NCBI GenBank assembly: GCA_039619475.1
Contig: CM077115.1
Location: 221,387,291-221,451,290, forward strand
Reading direction: 5' to 3'
From: Icerya purchasi
Taxonomy: Eukaryota > Arthropoda > Insecta > Hemiptera > Monophlebidae
DNA length: 64,000 nt
Shown: positions 35,780-47,429 of the stretch, in pieces
Layout: each line of letters begins with the position of its first letter
Numbering within the stretch: position 1 is the first letter of the stretch
Made by a program: the position numbers and the translations under genes
Notes under the pieces: model-generated
Seen by the model: the letters and a program-made list of their open reading frames with translations, nothing else
Databases searched by the model: none
What the model was told of the DNA's origin: nothing

Positions 35780-37695
35780 ATTCTTTTATCTGAAATTCTC
35801 TCGCTTCACGACTGAAGACGTTCTTCGAAAATATGCTGAATAAAGACGACCTGTGTGCTAGTTAAGAAGCAACAATTTAATTGCCAATATAGTATGTGTT
35901 CAGTTTTCGACTCGGTCTCAGTCCGCCTGATTGTCTTAGTTCATTTATTTCTGACAGATACAAAACCTTCTTGAATAAACATTTTACTCGTGCCGTGTTC
36001 CGTGATATCTATAGTGCCTTCGATAACATTCATCTTTCCTCCTTACAGATTCGGATAGTTATCGGTCTTTCTTTTACTTCTAATCCGCCTTTTTCAAAAT
36101 CATTCATCTTTCTACTCCGTTTCTTTCTGTGTTTTTAGAACTATTTTCTGTGGACTGCCGCAATCCGCCTGAGTCCTGTCCCGTTTTACAATATTATATA
36201 CTTTCTTAATGGTAGCGCGGCAGCTTAGTGGTTAAGGTGCTTGGCTACGAAATCAGAGGTATCATGGGTTTTCGGCAGTTGCCATGTTCCGAATCCAAAT
36301 CACTCCCAGGTATATATGCCTAATCTGAAATTGAATATTGATTATACTAGAGAACTATCTGGAGGAAAGTAAAGGCGGATTCGAAACAGAAAGGAACTGG
36401 CCGCCTTACTCTCATTAGTGCTGTTGCGCTTAGCACATTGTAAACCTTAACTTCACATTCCCCGACGCCCTGTCAACGGTATATAATATGGGACTTACTT
36501 CATACTTTTACTTTCTTAATATCGCTTCCCTTCCTTACAAAGTTGTTTTTCCCTTCCCTTGTCCGACGGTATTTTATTTTATCCAGGCTTCGCATGATTT
36601 TTTTCCTGGCTAATGAAGAAGTTAATAATTTCTTTTCTATGTTAAATAACTCTTTTTCCAATTTACGCCTTCTAACCTCACCTTCTAAATCCTAGCTCTG
36701 TATTATTTCTACTTGTCGACCTTTCAACATTTCTTGAATTACGCCCTCCTTAAATAACATCCTCCTCTTCTTTTCGAACACATTAATTATCTCCGCATGT
36801 TAAGTTTTTAAAAGATTAAATCCTCTCAAATCCCTTTTAGTAACAGATTCGAAAAGAGATTCTGGCATTCTAATTACCCTTCATAAATTTGTAATTCGTT
36901 CTGAATCAGAGTATTATTCCTTTATCAATGCGTCAAAGTCCCTACTTTGTAAATCGGATCGTACGAAAATTTTCACTCTCGTTTATGCAAGTCTTAGCTC
37001 TGATTCCTGCAACTCATGCTGAAGCTAACACTACTACATTATTCGTACGTTGATCTAATTTAAACTTGCGATTCTTTCTAAGAAGTCTTTCAATCTCCTC
37101 TTTAAAACTTATCTGTTTGGTACTTATCGTTATAATAACAAAACTGACGATTTACTATTAAAAAAGTTCTTGTTCTTTCTCATATTTTTCATCGATTTAT
37201 CAGATCTACTCTGTACATTATTTCTCAAAAAAAAAACAAAAAAAACAAAAAAAAACTATCATTTAGATTTTATTACCCTTCGATTTCAAATCCCTTCCCT
37301 GTTTCTCTACGAATTTCGTAAAATGACTAATTCATTATTTCCTCTTTGTATTCTACTTTTTACAAACTATTCTAAAACTGTAAGCTTCCGCCCCTTATTT
37401 TTCGGTTTTCTCTCGCATAAGTTGTTGCAATACAATACATTTTTAATTATTTCAGACGCTAAAAGTGTATTATAATCAATTTAAATTCTCTTCGCTCACT
37501 TCTCTTACAACTTTACTGTTCTCCGTGTTCGCCATCTTATTTCCAACTAGTCCAATCATATTAAGATTGGTTCTTTCCCGATTGCAACATGTTAGTATAG
37601 AGGGGAATGAAAGAACTGATAATTTGTGCCGTAATACAGCCTTTAGCGGGCTCCCTGTAATAAAATACCTTGTAATATCCTACTCTTTCTATTGA
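35780..37695 (+). pseudogene. I/R1-type RT and RNase H relic, split by a SINE
   Basis: Before 35896 the frame reads SLASRLKTFFENMLNK (RT finger region). Then comes SFRLGLSPPDCLSSFISDRY and FTRAVFRDIYSAFDNIHLSS, motif A with the catalytic Asp in 'A-V-F-x-D-I'. Motif B follows as GLPQS..VLSRF at about 36150-36190. A SINE splits the gene at 36211-36508. Motif C is degraded: RMIFFLANEEVNNFFSMLNN near 36590-36650 replaces 'F-A-D-D'. RNase H codons near 37585-37680 read HVSIEGNERTDNLCRNTAF and SGLPVIKYL. Many stops show it is dead. The order RT-RNase H fits I, R1 or LOA-like clades. Confidence 0.75.
36211..36508 (+). mobile_element. tRNA-derived SINE, family 2, copy b
   Basis: The head GGTAGCGCGGCAGCTTAGTG with GTTAAGGTGCTTGG carries a box A-like sequence. 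The body matches 33250-33528 in the opposite orientation. It is flanked by an identical 12-bp target duplication, TACTTTCTTAAT, at 36199-36210 and 36509-36520. It landed between RT motifs B and C of an older non-LTR element, which gives a firm relative age. Confidence 0.9.
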
Positions 37696-40097
37696 AAAAA
37701 TTTCACTTAAAATTTCGATAGATACCACACCATTCTCTAATTCAGGTTCTCTTGTTATCTCCTTATTCATTCCGTTTCTCCTCTTAGTTTCTGTTTTTCT
37801 TATTTTCCTCCTCTACGACGCTATGTAATATCTTCTATTCGCAAGCTCCCTATCATAATTTACTTCTTTTGTCACGCTTTCATTTTTCTCTTGTAAATTC
37901 TCCTTATTGCCTCCTATACTAAATGATAATCAAGAATGCACCCTCTAACCATATCCTTTTTGAAGGTTTCCCATTCTATATTCTGAACGTTTCTTATTAC
38001 GCACTAATTCCTTAACTTCAATATTCCCATTCCGTACAATGTTGTGTTTCTTCTTTCGTTTCCAACACGTTCTATTGTTCTCAGTACCTTTGTTATTTCT
38101 ATCCCTGATGGGATCTAAATAAATAATTTTCTGTAATACTTACAAGTTAATAAAAAAAAAAGAAAAGAAAAAAAAGGAAAAAAAAGACAGTTTTTTTAGT
38201 CGGCGCGGTTTAAAATTGGTTCGTACTTAGAAGGGTAGTCTTGAAAGTAGCCGGATGCAGCAGGCGAGTGAAAGTCCGACTGAATGTTTGAAAGGAGACC
38301 AGCAGCACTTGTTGGCATTAGTTGGATTTATAATTTTCGCGAGCGAATTCCTTATCGTTACTTTTAAACGCGATGCTAATGAGACGGTTTTTGTTTGTGC
38401 AGAGCGCGCGGTTTAATAACTTCTCTTCTTGCACAGTTTTCATTTCACTAACTGACGGCACAGATTCAGTTGAGCGAAACAGAATGTGTCGGAGACCGGC
38501 ATCTGGCAAACAATGGATTTCGCTTTGGTTTTGTTAGTGGCTATGTTTGGTGAAATTGGTGCTAGTTATGTACGATAATATTTGTGATGTAGTTAAAGCA
38601 TGCCAAAGTACATGGACGATAAGGAAAACGGGTAAAAACGTCGCCTGTTTTCTACTATTACTGCTGCATTCTGATTACTAGTCTGGCAAAGTGTTGTATT
38701 ATATGACGCCCGGCACACAGATGCGGAATTTAGTTGAATCATCGTGCATAGGTTGCTTTGTAGAGGTCTGTACGTTGTGTTTCTGAGCTGCTTTTGTTTA
38801 ATATCCTTTTCAATGACGTAACATTAATCAAGTTTAATCCTTTAATTCCTACATCCGATACTAAGAATTATTTCCACCTCTTCGCTAGAGCGGGGGGCGT
38901 CTTTCGGTAGATCCATTTCACGCAACTATATTTCGGCTGCTCTATCTCTCTTCGGTATTATCGTGACGTCCTAATCTTCTCCTATTTGATTCTGCACTTT
39001 TACATGCTGTCGTTTTCGTGCCGCTTACACGTATCTCTCACCCTCTATCGCTCTTCAGCGTCCCTAATACTAATTATTAGAGGATCATTTTAACCAATCG
39101 AGAAGGTTTAAAATCTTAAACTCCATTTGTACCACATTGCCTCTAATAACAACGGATTACTTCGGTACATAGTTAAATAAATTACATGAAATGTAACTCT
39201 TGACAACAGAACAACCGATGATTGCGAAATAAAATCGCGCGCTATCAATATTATCGTCCTGACCGGGGCGATGAAATTTTCACTGTAAGACAAAACTAGT
39301 CAAAACAAAAAAAAAAAAAGGAAATAATAAAAGCTGTGTGTTGGCATAGAACCAGAAAGAGTTGTAATTGAAATCAAAAGTACATATATATACATGTATA
39401 TATATATATGTGTATATGTATTTTATACGTATATAAGCCAACAGCAATTTTCAAAAATTGGTCAAGTGCCTTTCTGTAATTCGTTCCATTTTCAGGAAAA
39501 CTAGATATAACCATAAATAGAATAATCTCCAAAAGGGTCTTATATTTTTCAAGAGTTCCCAGATTTTTGAAGTTACAAAACTGACATGTCAACTACCACA
39601 ATTCAGATATTAATATGATTATTATATTTGAAACTTAAATATACTTTCCATTGATAAATAAATATTTTCAAAATATTGTTTAATAAACTCTTCTCATTTT
39701 TTTTTCCCACTGTACCAGTCGAGGGACCACAAACAGCGCCAGTATTAATTTTAATATATGTATTATGATGATAGAAATGTGACCAATCCAAAGCCCTCCA
39801 GTGAGGGGTTTGGCTTATAATAGTTCACTACAACTTATAAAAAGGGATACAAAGTCTAGAGAAGGACGAAAAGCTACATAAGCAGTACAGCACAATTTTG
39901 ACCATATGGCCCTTAGGATATAAAAAGCGAATGGGATGGATTTTAATAGAGAACAACATGAGATTAGTACAGCAGCGTGTACAATGTAATATTTAGAGCA
40001 CAATCGTCATGATAACAGTGCTATTTAGTGTATTTCATAAAAGCTCGGCACGCATTTAGTGTGCAAGAGTGCGAGCACCACAGCAATCGCCTTATGG
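37696..40097. other. No gene recognised
   Basis: The first part (to about 38150) is probably the decayed 3' end of the I-like element, since it is T-rich and ends in A-rich runs (38148-38190). Beyond it there is no readable coding. Simple AT repeats lie at 39381-39425. Confidence 0.4.
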
Positions 40098-40310
40098 AAC
40101 GTTATCCATACGTAGCAAGTCTACTTCTTATGATATCTGACAAAAACTCGAACACCATGGCAATCACTATGTTAAGAGTGACCCATACATGTCAAGTTTA
40201 TTGTAGAACGTTATCCATACGTAGCAAGTCTACTTCTTATGATATCTGATAAAGATTCGAACACCATGGCAATCACTAAGTTAAGAGTGACCCATACATG
40301 TCATGTTTAT
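40098..40310. repeat. 109-bp tandem duplication
   Basis: Two copies starting at 40098 and 40207, each beginning AACGTTATCCATACGTAGCA and ending CCCATACATGTCA.GTTTA, with few differences. A partial, more diverged third unit may lie just upstream (GAGCACCACAGCAATCGCCT, about 40071). It lies downstream (minus strand) of the Jockey C-terminal relic and may be part of its 3' UTR. Confidence 0.9.
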
Positions 40311-40441
40311 TTGGGTCAGATGACCTGGATCCCATAGTAACCGTTGCTGTTTGGTCGGACAACAGAGTCCGGTGAAGTAAATACTTGATAAAAGTTTCGA
40401 GTCATAATAACTGATGCTAACGTATTTAAAACTAAATGCAC

Positions 40442-41042
40442 TTAAGTTATGGGAAGAGCGTCACGACACCACTTCCTTCTCATTAACATTCTTCTCGGAT
40501 TACCCGGAAGAGTATTTATAAACATGCTACTAACTTTAGGATTGGGATGTAGATTTAGATTTTCAAAAAATTTGCTGTACTGTTGAGTATGAACTGATTT
40601 AACAAAAGGAACATGCAGATCTCGATGGAAAGTTAGGTTTGAAACATATTTTGGTGCTGCTGCAATCCCTCGGAGGATAATGGACTGCTGACTCTGAATA
40701 CGAGCAAGGTTGCTTCTACTTGTATTTCCATATAGTTCTAGGCCATACCTCCACACCGGAGCTATAATCATCAAGTAGATAGATCTTTTTAACCTTATAC
40801 TTAATTTAGATTTATTGCCTATCAGCGAGGATAGCTTTTTAGTGTGTGCGATTAGCTTTCTCCGTATTTGTGCAACGTGGAAGCGCCACGTAAGGCGACG
40901 GTCAAGGTACATGCCTAGATACTTGACTGTGTCTACCTGTTTGAGCTCTACATTGTTTATTTGTAATTTAGGGCATGTAACGTATCTGTTCGTGAAGGTT
41001 ATGTGCTGACATTTTTCCTCACTAAATTTAATTCGAGTTAAA
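40442..41042 (-). pseudogene. 5'-truncated Jockey-type ORF2 C-terminus
   Basis: The minus strand reads KFSEEKCQHITFTNRYVTCP, then KQVDTVKYLGMYLDRRLTW and, to the stop at 40442, the C-terminal region of Jockey ORF2. It aligns block by block with the intact protein at 54976-57684: VKYLG, LDRRLTW, W-R-Y-G-x-E-x-Y-G, the 'R-I-Q-x-x-Q-S-x-I-L-R' helix, FVSN-type and W-x-R-D. The frame is still open from about 41040 to 40442, so decay is mild, but everything upstream including the polymerase active site is missing. Such 5' truncation is typical of incomplete target-primed reverse transcription. It belongs to a different subfamily from the intact copy. Confidence 0.88.
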
Positions 41043-41611
41043 ATTGTCGAATTTTGTTAAAACGTACTTTTTACATAGACTCAAAGTTACCACTTTCCAA
41101 TTTGTATGTTTACTCCCTCAAAATTTTAAGCTAAAAAATATTTACCGTTTGTTCAGTATATACTCATGACAATACTCTATTCTATTCAATAACTTACTTT
41201 GATTAAATGAATTTATATTCATTGATACAGTTTCATCAGTCCATTCATTTTATTATTTGCTATTACTATTACATTTTTAATTGTTTTTGGTAAAGTTAGT
41301 TATCTCGCAATGACTCGTGTGCTTTAATACTTTTTTTCCAAGGTGTTTGTAAAAAAAATTTTAAATACGCTCGTGTATCATAAGATAAAATCATTTTTTT
41401 TTTTTTTTTCATTCCCCCCCTTGTGCTCGGCAACCAAGGACCTTAACCCAGAAACAAACAGAAAAGAAAAATGTAAAATGTATAAAATATTTTATCCGCA
41501 TAAAATAGTTTTCAATATATTTAGCTGCATGCAATGTGTCAGTATTACATATAACATTATAGAAAAATAATGATTTATTTTGCTAAACTAGAAAATAACA
41601 GTTGCAGCAAT

Positions 41612-41875
41612 CAAGGGCGTCGCCAGCCGATGAGACCGGGGGGGGGAGATGATAGAAAGAGGATATGAGTTATAGGAAAAATAAAATTTATAAGTTGTAA
41701 AGGCTTAATATTTTATTAAACAAGAATAAAATCGTAATTAAAACATAATTTTCGTGGGTTTCTGGCAAATTGTTCATGATTACGTGCCTATGAATACTCA
41801 TCATGGCTAATTGATCAAAAAGTTTCAAGGCTTCAGGGGGGCAGATTTCCCCCCCCCCCGCTGACGGCGCCCATG
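41612..41875 (+). mobile_element. hAT-type MITE family 1, complete copy
   Basis: A 264-bp non-autonomous element. The left end CAAGGGCGTCGCCAGC and the reverse complement of the right end CATGGGCGCCGTCAGC form the terminal inverted repeat, each followed by a G-rich run. Perfect 8-bp flanks GCAGCAAT at 41604-41611 and 41876-41883 are the target duplication expected for hAT transposases. It has no coding capacity. Confidence 0.93.
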
Positions 41876-43696
41876 GCAGCAATAACAATACAAATAATAA
41901 CAGTAATAACATTGTAAAATAAGTATTATGGGAATAATTTGTAATAATAAACATGTTTAAACTAATAACATTTATGGAAAAAGTAATTATAATAGTTTAA
42001 AGGCGCTTTGTTATACAGTAGTACAAATAACTGTTATATAACATTACGTTTAACGTATTTTTTTAAACATTTGTGTTTCTCTCTGACGTTCAATAAATTG
42101 ACCTTTAGCTTACATGGCAGAGAATTGAATAATACTGCTCCATTATGTAAAGTCTGAATTCGCGTATGTATTTTTTAGTGTGAAACGGATGTAGTTGTAA
42201 TATTAACTGATCTCGCTGTTCCAACAGAAATTTTTATACAATAAATTTATTCCTATATTTAAGAACAAAACTTAAGATATGTAATGTACATAATTTTTTT
42301 AATTTTAAAAGATAAATTAAATTCGATTCAATTTAGAAGTATTGTTATTTTACGAAAAAAAAAAAAAAAAAACACAACAAGGTGATAAAAGGAAAAACAA
42401 TTGACAAATAAAGATTATAACTATACTGTATATAATTCAATAAGAAGAACATTAATTAACTATAAACTCAACGAATTTTTCATTATAAAACATAAATTTT
42501 TCCGTATGTTAAAAATCCAAATAAGGTAATAATTGTAATAATAATAATAACAACAGTAATCAAATCAAATTAAATCTCTTTATTATTATTATTATCAAAC
42601 AATATGGGGGCTGCAACACGCAATGCTGTGCGAGGCGTAATAAAAATATATAAACAATAATTTCTTTTTGAATTCGATCAGAAAGAATAAATTTTCAAAT
42701 AATAAAAATAAAAGGCACAAAAAAACGATATAAATGAGAAAAACTAATGTAACATTGGATGTATACATTAAAATACCAAAAACAATTTTTCGCAAATCTA
42801 AATAAAAAATATTTATACTTCTAAACGTATGTGTTAATATACTGATAATCAAATATGCAATTAAAATAAAACACTTATTCAACTCTAAAAAGAAACAATC
42901 CGAAGGGCACACATTTATTACATGTATTTAATTACAGCAGAGATATGAAATTCACTTTTTCTGTAATAGAATATATGAGAAAACGATTTTAGATTAGAAG
43001 GTAACGAGTTGAATTTAGCGCGGAGGCTTGGTAAGTGATTTGCATCCTTGTGTGATGTTAATTATAATGGGTGGTATTTACATTTAAATCATTAGACATT
43101 CTTGTCATACATTCTCTAAGTGAAATATTGAATTTATTTCTATATTTAAAAACGAACAGAAGCATGAGAACATGGTAGATTACGTTGAAATCCCGTATAC
43201 GTTTACTTTTTGCAGGCGATGCCTTAAATACGACAGCTTTTTATTACCGATTTCGAAAGTGATTTTATTCTGTTAGTGTGATAGTGTGCAGTGCTCCCTT
43301 CTCGAAAGCTTTTTTCATATTGAAATGTATAGCGGTTGTATGCTTCCCCATTTTTAAATTATCAGTTGTACAGGAAGTGTGTTCGAACATGCTGCACCTG
43401 TTCTGGTAAAAAAAACAAACTGATTGTGACTGAAAAATTTTATCTCCAGCAAATAGTATAATAATTTATTTTCATACATTTTTCAAATATTTTGGAAATC
43501 ATAGAAAGTAAGCAGATAGGCCTATAATGTTCTGTAAGTTCTTTGTTATCACTTTTAAATATTGGAACGATAACCTCAAGTTTCAAAATTTCAGGAAAAG
43601 TAACTGATAGAGTAGATTTGTTGAACAGATAAGTTAAAGGTTTGGTAAAAAAAAAGATAAATTTGACTTAACAAGTTCAAAGATACGATATCTTTC

Positions 43697-44401
43697 TAGT
43701 GGCGGTTCCACGGGGGGAAATAGGGGACCCCCCAAAGAACCAAAGCATCTATGAAAAAATTTGTTATAACAGAGAAACTTAATTAATGCTATAAAAGATT
43801 TGTATAAATCTTACACCTATGGATTTAATCATAACTAATATTTAATACTATTTTCTATTAAAACTATTAATGTTACGTTTTTATTTTATTTTAAAACCAA
43901 CTGTGTCATCAGTCTTTTGCTTTCCTTATTTATTTTTAGTTTTTATTTTTTGTTATGTAAATGAAAATAGTTCAATGAGAAATATGTAAATTTTTAATAA
44001 AGAATCTTTTACCATCCTGTTTGTGTCATATTTGTATTTGTTATAACTTAGTATAATGTATATTTTTTTTACTTGCTTACAAACAAAGAATTCTGATCGA
44101 ATTACTAACAAAAATCAAAATAAAGTCTAATAAAAATACAATCTTTTTTACTATTTCTGAACTACCATTTTAGCTAGAATTTTATAATTTCGTTTTATTT
44201 TTCACCCCTAAATATAAAACTAAATTTAAATTAAGTTGTAATAATTATGTATTTTTAAAACATTTTTAAATTTCTAAAGAGGTCGCTATTTGATTGCTTT
44301 TATGAAGCAAAAGGTATTTCTCAAATCTAGTGCCTATCGTAGAAGATATTACTTAATTATATCACCCTCTCCCCATCAATGTCGCTCTCGATCCGTCTCT
44401 G
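43697..44401. mobile_element. hAT-type MITE family 2 (705 bp)
   Basis: The left terminus TAGTGGCGGTTCCACGGGGG and the reverse complement of the right terminus CAGAGACGGATCGAGAGCG are hAT-style imperfect inverted repeats. Flanks TATCTTTC (43689-43696) and TACCTTTC (44402-44409) match at 7 of 8 positions, an aged 8-bp target duplication. It sits inside a reverse transcriptase relic whose reading resumes on both sides. No transposase ORF is present. Confidence 0.85.
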
Positions 44402-45027
44402 TACCTTTCCCATAGAGGATGATTTATTTTTGGGAAACTGAGAATAGCACGTTTAGCGTCATCATTAGTAAAATCTATGAACCCGAAGGATTTTATGGTA
44501 TACTTGTTCCAACTGTTTATTTGTAACAATTAACTTTAGTGTACTAGTAATTTTTATTTTGAATATTATTCGCGCGATCTTTGAAATATTTATTATAATA
44601 ATTCGCCACACCAAGTTCTCATTTCCCGATACTTGCACCGTATTGTTATTCACTATTATTTGGTGGATATTTCATGATTTTATGCCAATTGTATTATTAG
44701 TAATATTCCAGAATTTTTTAGAATTTATGGCCTACATTTACCTAATAATTAATTGTAACATTCGGCTTTCGCTTTTCTAACCACCCTATGTATTTGTTCT
44801 GAAATAGATTTAAACTTTTATCGCAATTAAATATTAAGTGAATTTTTTTTGTTAGTTCGGAAAATATTTCATTTTTGAACAGAAAGCTTTATGGTAACAT
44901 TATTTAGCCAAGGATTTATTTATTTATTTTTGCTTATGTTTAATAGGGGTAATTATTTCTGGCAGGTTTTTTATAAACCATACAAATTGATTATCTACAG
45001 AGTGTCAGATGTGATATATCATATATA

Positions 45028-45359
45028 CAAGGGTGTTTCCAGCCGATGGCCGGGGCGGGGGGCAAGATGAGTTGCCAGCCGCCAAGGGGGACAAGATGAT
45101 AGAAAGATGATATGAGTTATAGGCAAAATAAAATTTATAAGTTTTAAAGGTTTAATGTTTTATTAAACAAGAATAAAATCTTAATTAAAACATAATTTTC
45201 GTGGGTTTCTGGCAAATTGTTCTACTACTTTATTATAAAAGTCTTCAAAATTGTCCATGATTACGCGCCTATACTCATCATGGCCAGTTAATTAAAAAGT
45301 TTCATGGCTCAAATGGGGGGGGGCAGCTGTCCCCCTGCCTGCCACTGACGACGTCCATG
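45028..45359 (+). mobile_element. hAT-type MITE family 1, third copy
   Basis: Bounded by CAAGGGTGTTTCCAGC and CATGGACGTCGTCAGTG (reverse complement), it shares the core with 41612-41875 but is longer, keeping a segment (CTACTTTATTATAAAAGTCT) that the shorter copy lacks and the truncated copy at 6993 retains. AT-rich flanks (CATATATA / TATATATA) are compatible with an 8-bp target duplication. It is inserted in the CR1-like relic. Confidence 0.88.
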
Positions 45360-45478
45360 TATATATATATATATATATAATCCATATTCAACTTTAATAT
45401 TTTTTGTCCTTAAAGACATTTTTATCGAATATGTAATTTAGACAACATAGGGAAGGGTATATTCCTGCAGATATAAGA

Positions 45479-45560
45479 GAGTTGCAGCTATATGATCAAT
45501 AAGAGACATACACATACTATAATACAGACATGTCCTTTAGTGATCATATAGCCGCAACTC
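45479..45560. repeat. 20-bp inverted repeat inside the CR1-like relic
   Basis: GAGTTGCAGCTATATGATCA at 45479-45498 and TGATCATATAGCCGCAACTC at 45541-45560 are complementary at 19 of 20 positions around a 42-nt spacer. It could be a local inverted duplication. Confidence 0.85.
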
Positions 45561-46119
45561 AAGATCGTAGTTAATATTTAAAGATTTAACTTTATCATAC
45601 ATACCTCTTACCAATAGATAGTCTAAACTTGATTTATTACACTTACCAAACCGAAAGTACTAAAAATATTACAATAGTCTGCATCCAAGATCGCATCAAG
45701 CGCATTTGTATTCATGTCGCCAATGATTATAAATCTTCGCAGCTTTGCAGTTTTTGTTCAAATTCAATTTAAAAATTTCTAATCGGGAACTCATAAAATT
45801 TATAAATACCACAAATTTAGATATATTTTTTATTATTGAGTAATATTTTTTGAAAAATAATGTTTCCCGATATACACTTCAAACCCGCAATAAAACAACT
45901 GATAATGTCATTAATATAAATAGTAACTCCAGCAAAACGTTTATTGCCTGTACTCGGACAGATAGATTTATATCCGGATATACTATATCGTCTCATTTCT
46001 TTCTCAGTTATCAAAATTTCAGTTAAAATAATGATATCAAAGTTAGATTTGTTTCTAGGTAAACTACGAGCTCATTGCAGTACTTTTTTAAGCTAAGTAC
46101 ATTGAGAATGTATAAGTGT

Positions 46120-46380
46120 AATTCCTTACTGCTCATTATTGGACAAAGGCAAAATAATTAATCGATTGAAATTAATATACATATATGTATGTATCCATGT
46201 ACATGCGTGTGAGCACACATATACAGAAGTAAACATGAATATGTTTATACAAACATGTACAAACAAAATAAACATGTATATACAAATAGAAAGTAGGGAA
46301 AAATATAAAAAAATAAACACTACAAGTAACAGCATATATGTATGTATATAAATACAAATATATTTTAAGAAATGGTAAAT
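46120..46380. repeat. Low-complexity ATGTATA-rich tract
   Basis: Dense, irregular CATGTATA/ACATATATG words. Overlapping Tyr/Ile/Cys ORFs on both strands arise from this composition and are not called genes. Confidence 0.6.
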
Positions 46381-46813
46381 ATAACGTTAATATTTATCTG
46401 AAAGTACGAGTATATACGCATACAACCAAAACAAAAAAAGAATTTAAATTGAACCCGGCAGATGTTAGAGACCGCAGCTTACATAATAAATCGGGTCATA
46501 TTGAACCAAAAAACAAAAGAGAAAGAACAATATTCATAAAAGGTTCAACAGATATAAATTGCACAGAAATTGAAATAAGTTATTACCGCAATGCACCTGC
46601 TTACAAATAATATTATAATTAGAGTAAGAGGATGGTAAGTATTAATTACAATTATAAGCCCAAGTTGGTAATGGAAAATAGATATAAGCTACATAGTGGA
46701 TATTCCATGAACCTAAAAGATTGGAAAGCAAAATAAATGCATAATGTATATCGAAGTACATAACAGAGTACCTGCACATACCCATGCAGCCTAAAGCGAA
46801 TACTATTAAATAT

Positions 46814-47147
46814 CTCACTTCTTCAGGTGCCGTACGCTACACATAGCTCGTTGGCGCAATCTATTCGAATACTTTTAGCTGTATCGATATATAGGTTGTG
46901 TACCAGGCAATTATTATATGCAACGCAAGTGTGCACACGCAAGACTACATTCGGAACTTATTTTAGTCGTTTGATTTACATCGTTTTACAAAAGTGCAGT
47001 CTCGTGTGTGTCTGCTGTGTACTGACCTAGCGCGCATATGATGTTGTACGTGGTGGTTTGCCATTGCCTTTCACGTGATTATTAGCGAATATTTTTAATT
47101 TTAATTCTTTGTAAAGTCAAGCGCTCTAGCATCTAGGCTATCGCGAA
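46814..47147 (-). mobile_element. tRNA-derived SINE, family 1, copy c (head deleted)
   Basis: It shares the body of copies a and b (ACTACATTCGGAACT, GCGCGCATATGATGTTG, GGTGGTTTGCCATTGCC). The tRNA-like head keeps the box A side (AAGTCAAGCGCTCTAGCATC complement) but the box B half is deleted. Flanks TATTAAATAT at 46804-46813 and 47148-47157 are a perfect 10-bp target duplication. Loss of box B probably happened after insertion, because the ends are intact. Confidence 0.88.
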
Positions 47148-47429
47148 TATTAAATATAAAGAAAAGAAAAAAATATGTAAAAAAATTTTAAAGAAACAAT
47201 TATCGTAATACATAATATTAGGTTAAAAGTAATAATTACGAGTGTTATACATATAAACCAGAACAACAAACAAAGAGAAATTCGACGGAAGTTGTACATA
47301 TACCAAGAGACGCAAAGATCGAGAAGAATATGAACGAATAACACAGTGACTTTTACGCATAACCAGAAACGAATATACCAATGAATAAAGAAATATGAAA
47401 AATACAACGAATAGAGTATTCATTTTGTA

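Larger units (their letters stand above)
42030..46100 (-). pseudogene. CR1-like non-LTR ORF2 relic with nested MITEs
   Basis: Read from the right: an endonuclease start near 46014 (ITEKEMRRYSISGYKSICPS, then RFAGVTIYINDII); the catalytic 'G-D-F-N' as RRFIIIGDMNTNALDAILD (45745-45684); a linker with VTNKQLEQVYHKIL (about 44530); RT entry with ILSFPKNKSSSMGK just right of 44402; and after the MITE, TKPLTYLFNKSTLSVTFPEI and ELTEHYRPICLLSMISKIFE (about 43640-43480). A C-terminal block, HTRIQTLHNGAVLFNSLPCK, lies near 42170-42110. Frameshifts and stops are frequent. Two hAT MITEs (43697-44401, 45028-45359) interrupt it. A second C-terminal-like piece near 43150-42980 may indicate two overlapping copies. 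Calling it CR1-like is inference from domain style. Confidence 0.7.

Noticed and set aside
42595..42912. 105-aa hydrophobic minus-strand ORF
   Set aside because: Composition is driven by A/T runs, and it lies between recognisable C-terminal pieces of the CR1-like relic; no independent gene signal.
46120..46380. Overlapping 60-70-aa ORFs on both strands rich in Tyr/Cys/Ile
   Set aside because: Produced by ATGTATA-type low-complexity DNA; both strands open equally.
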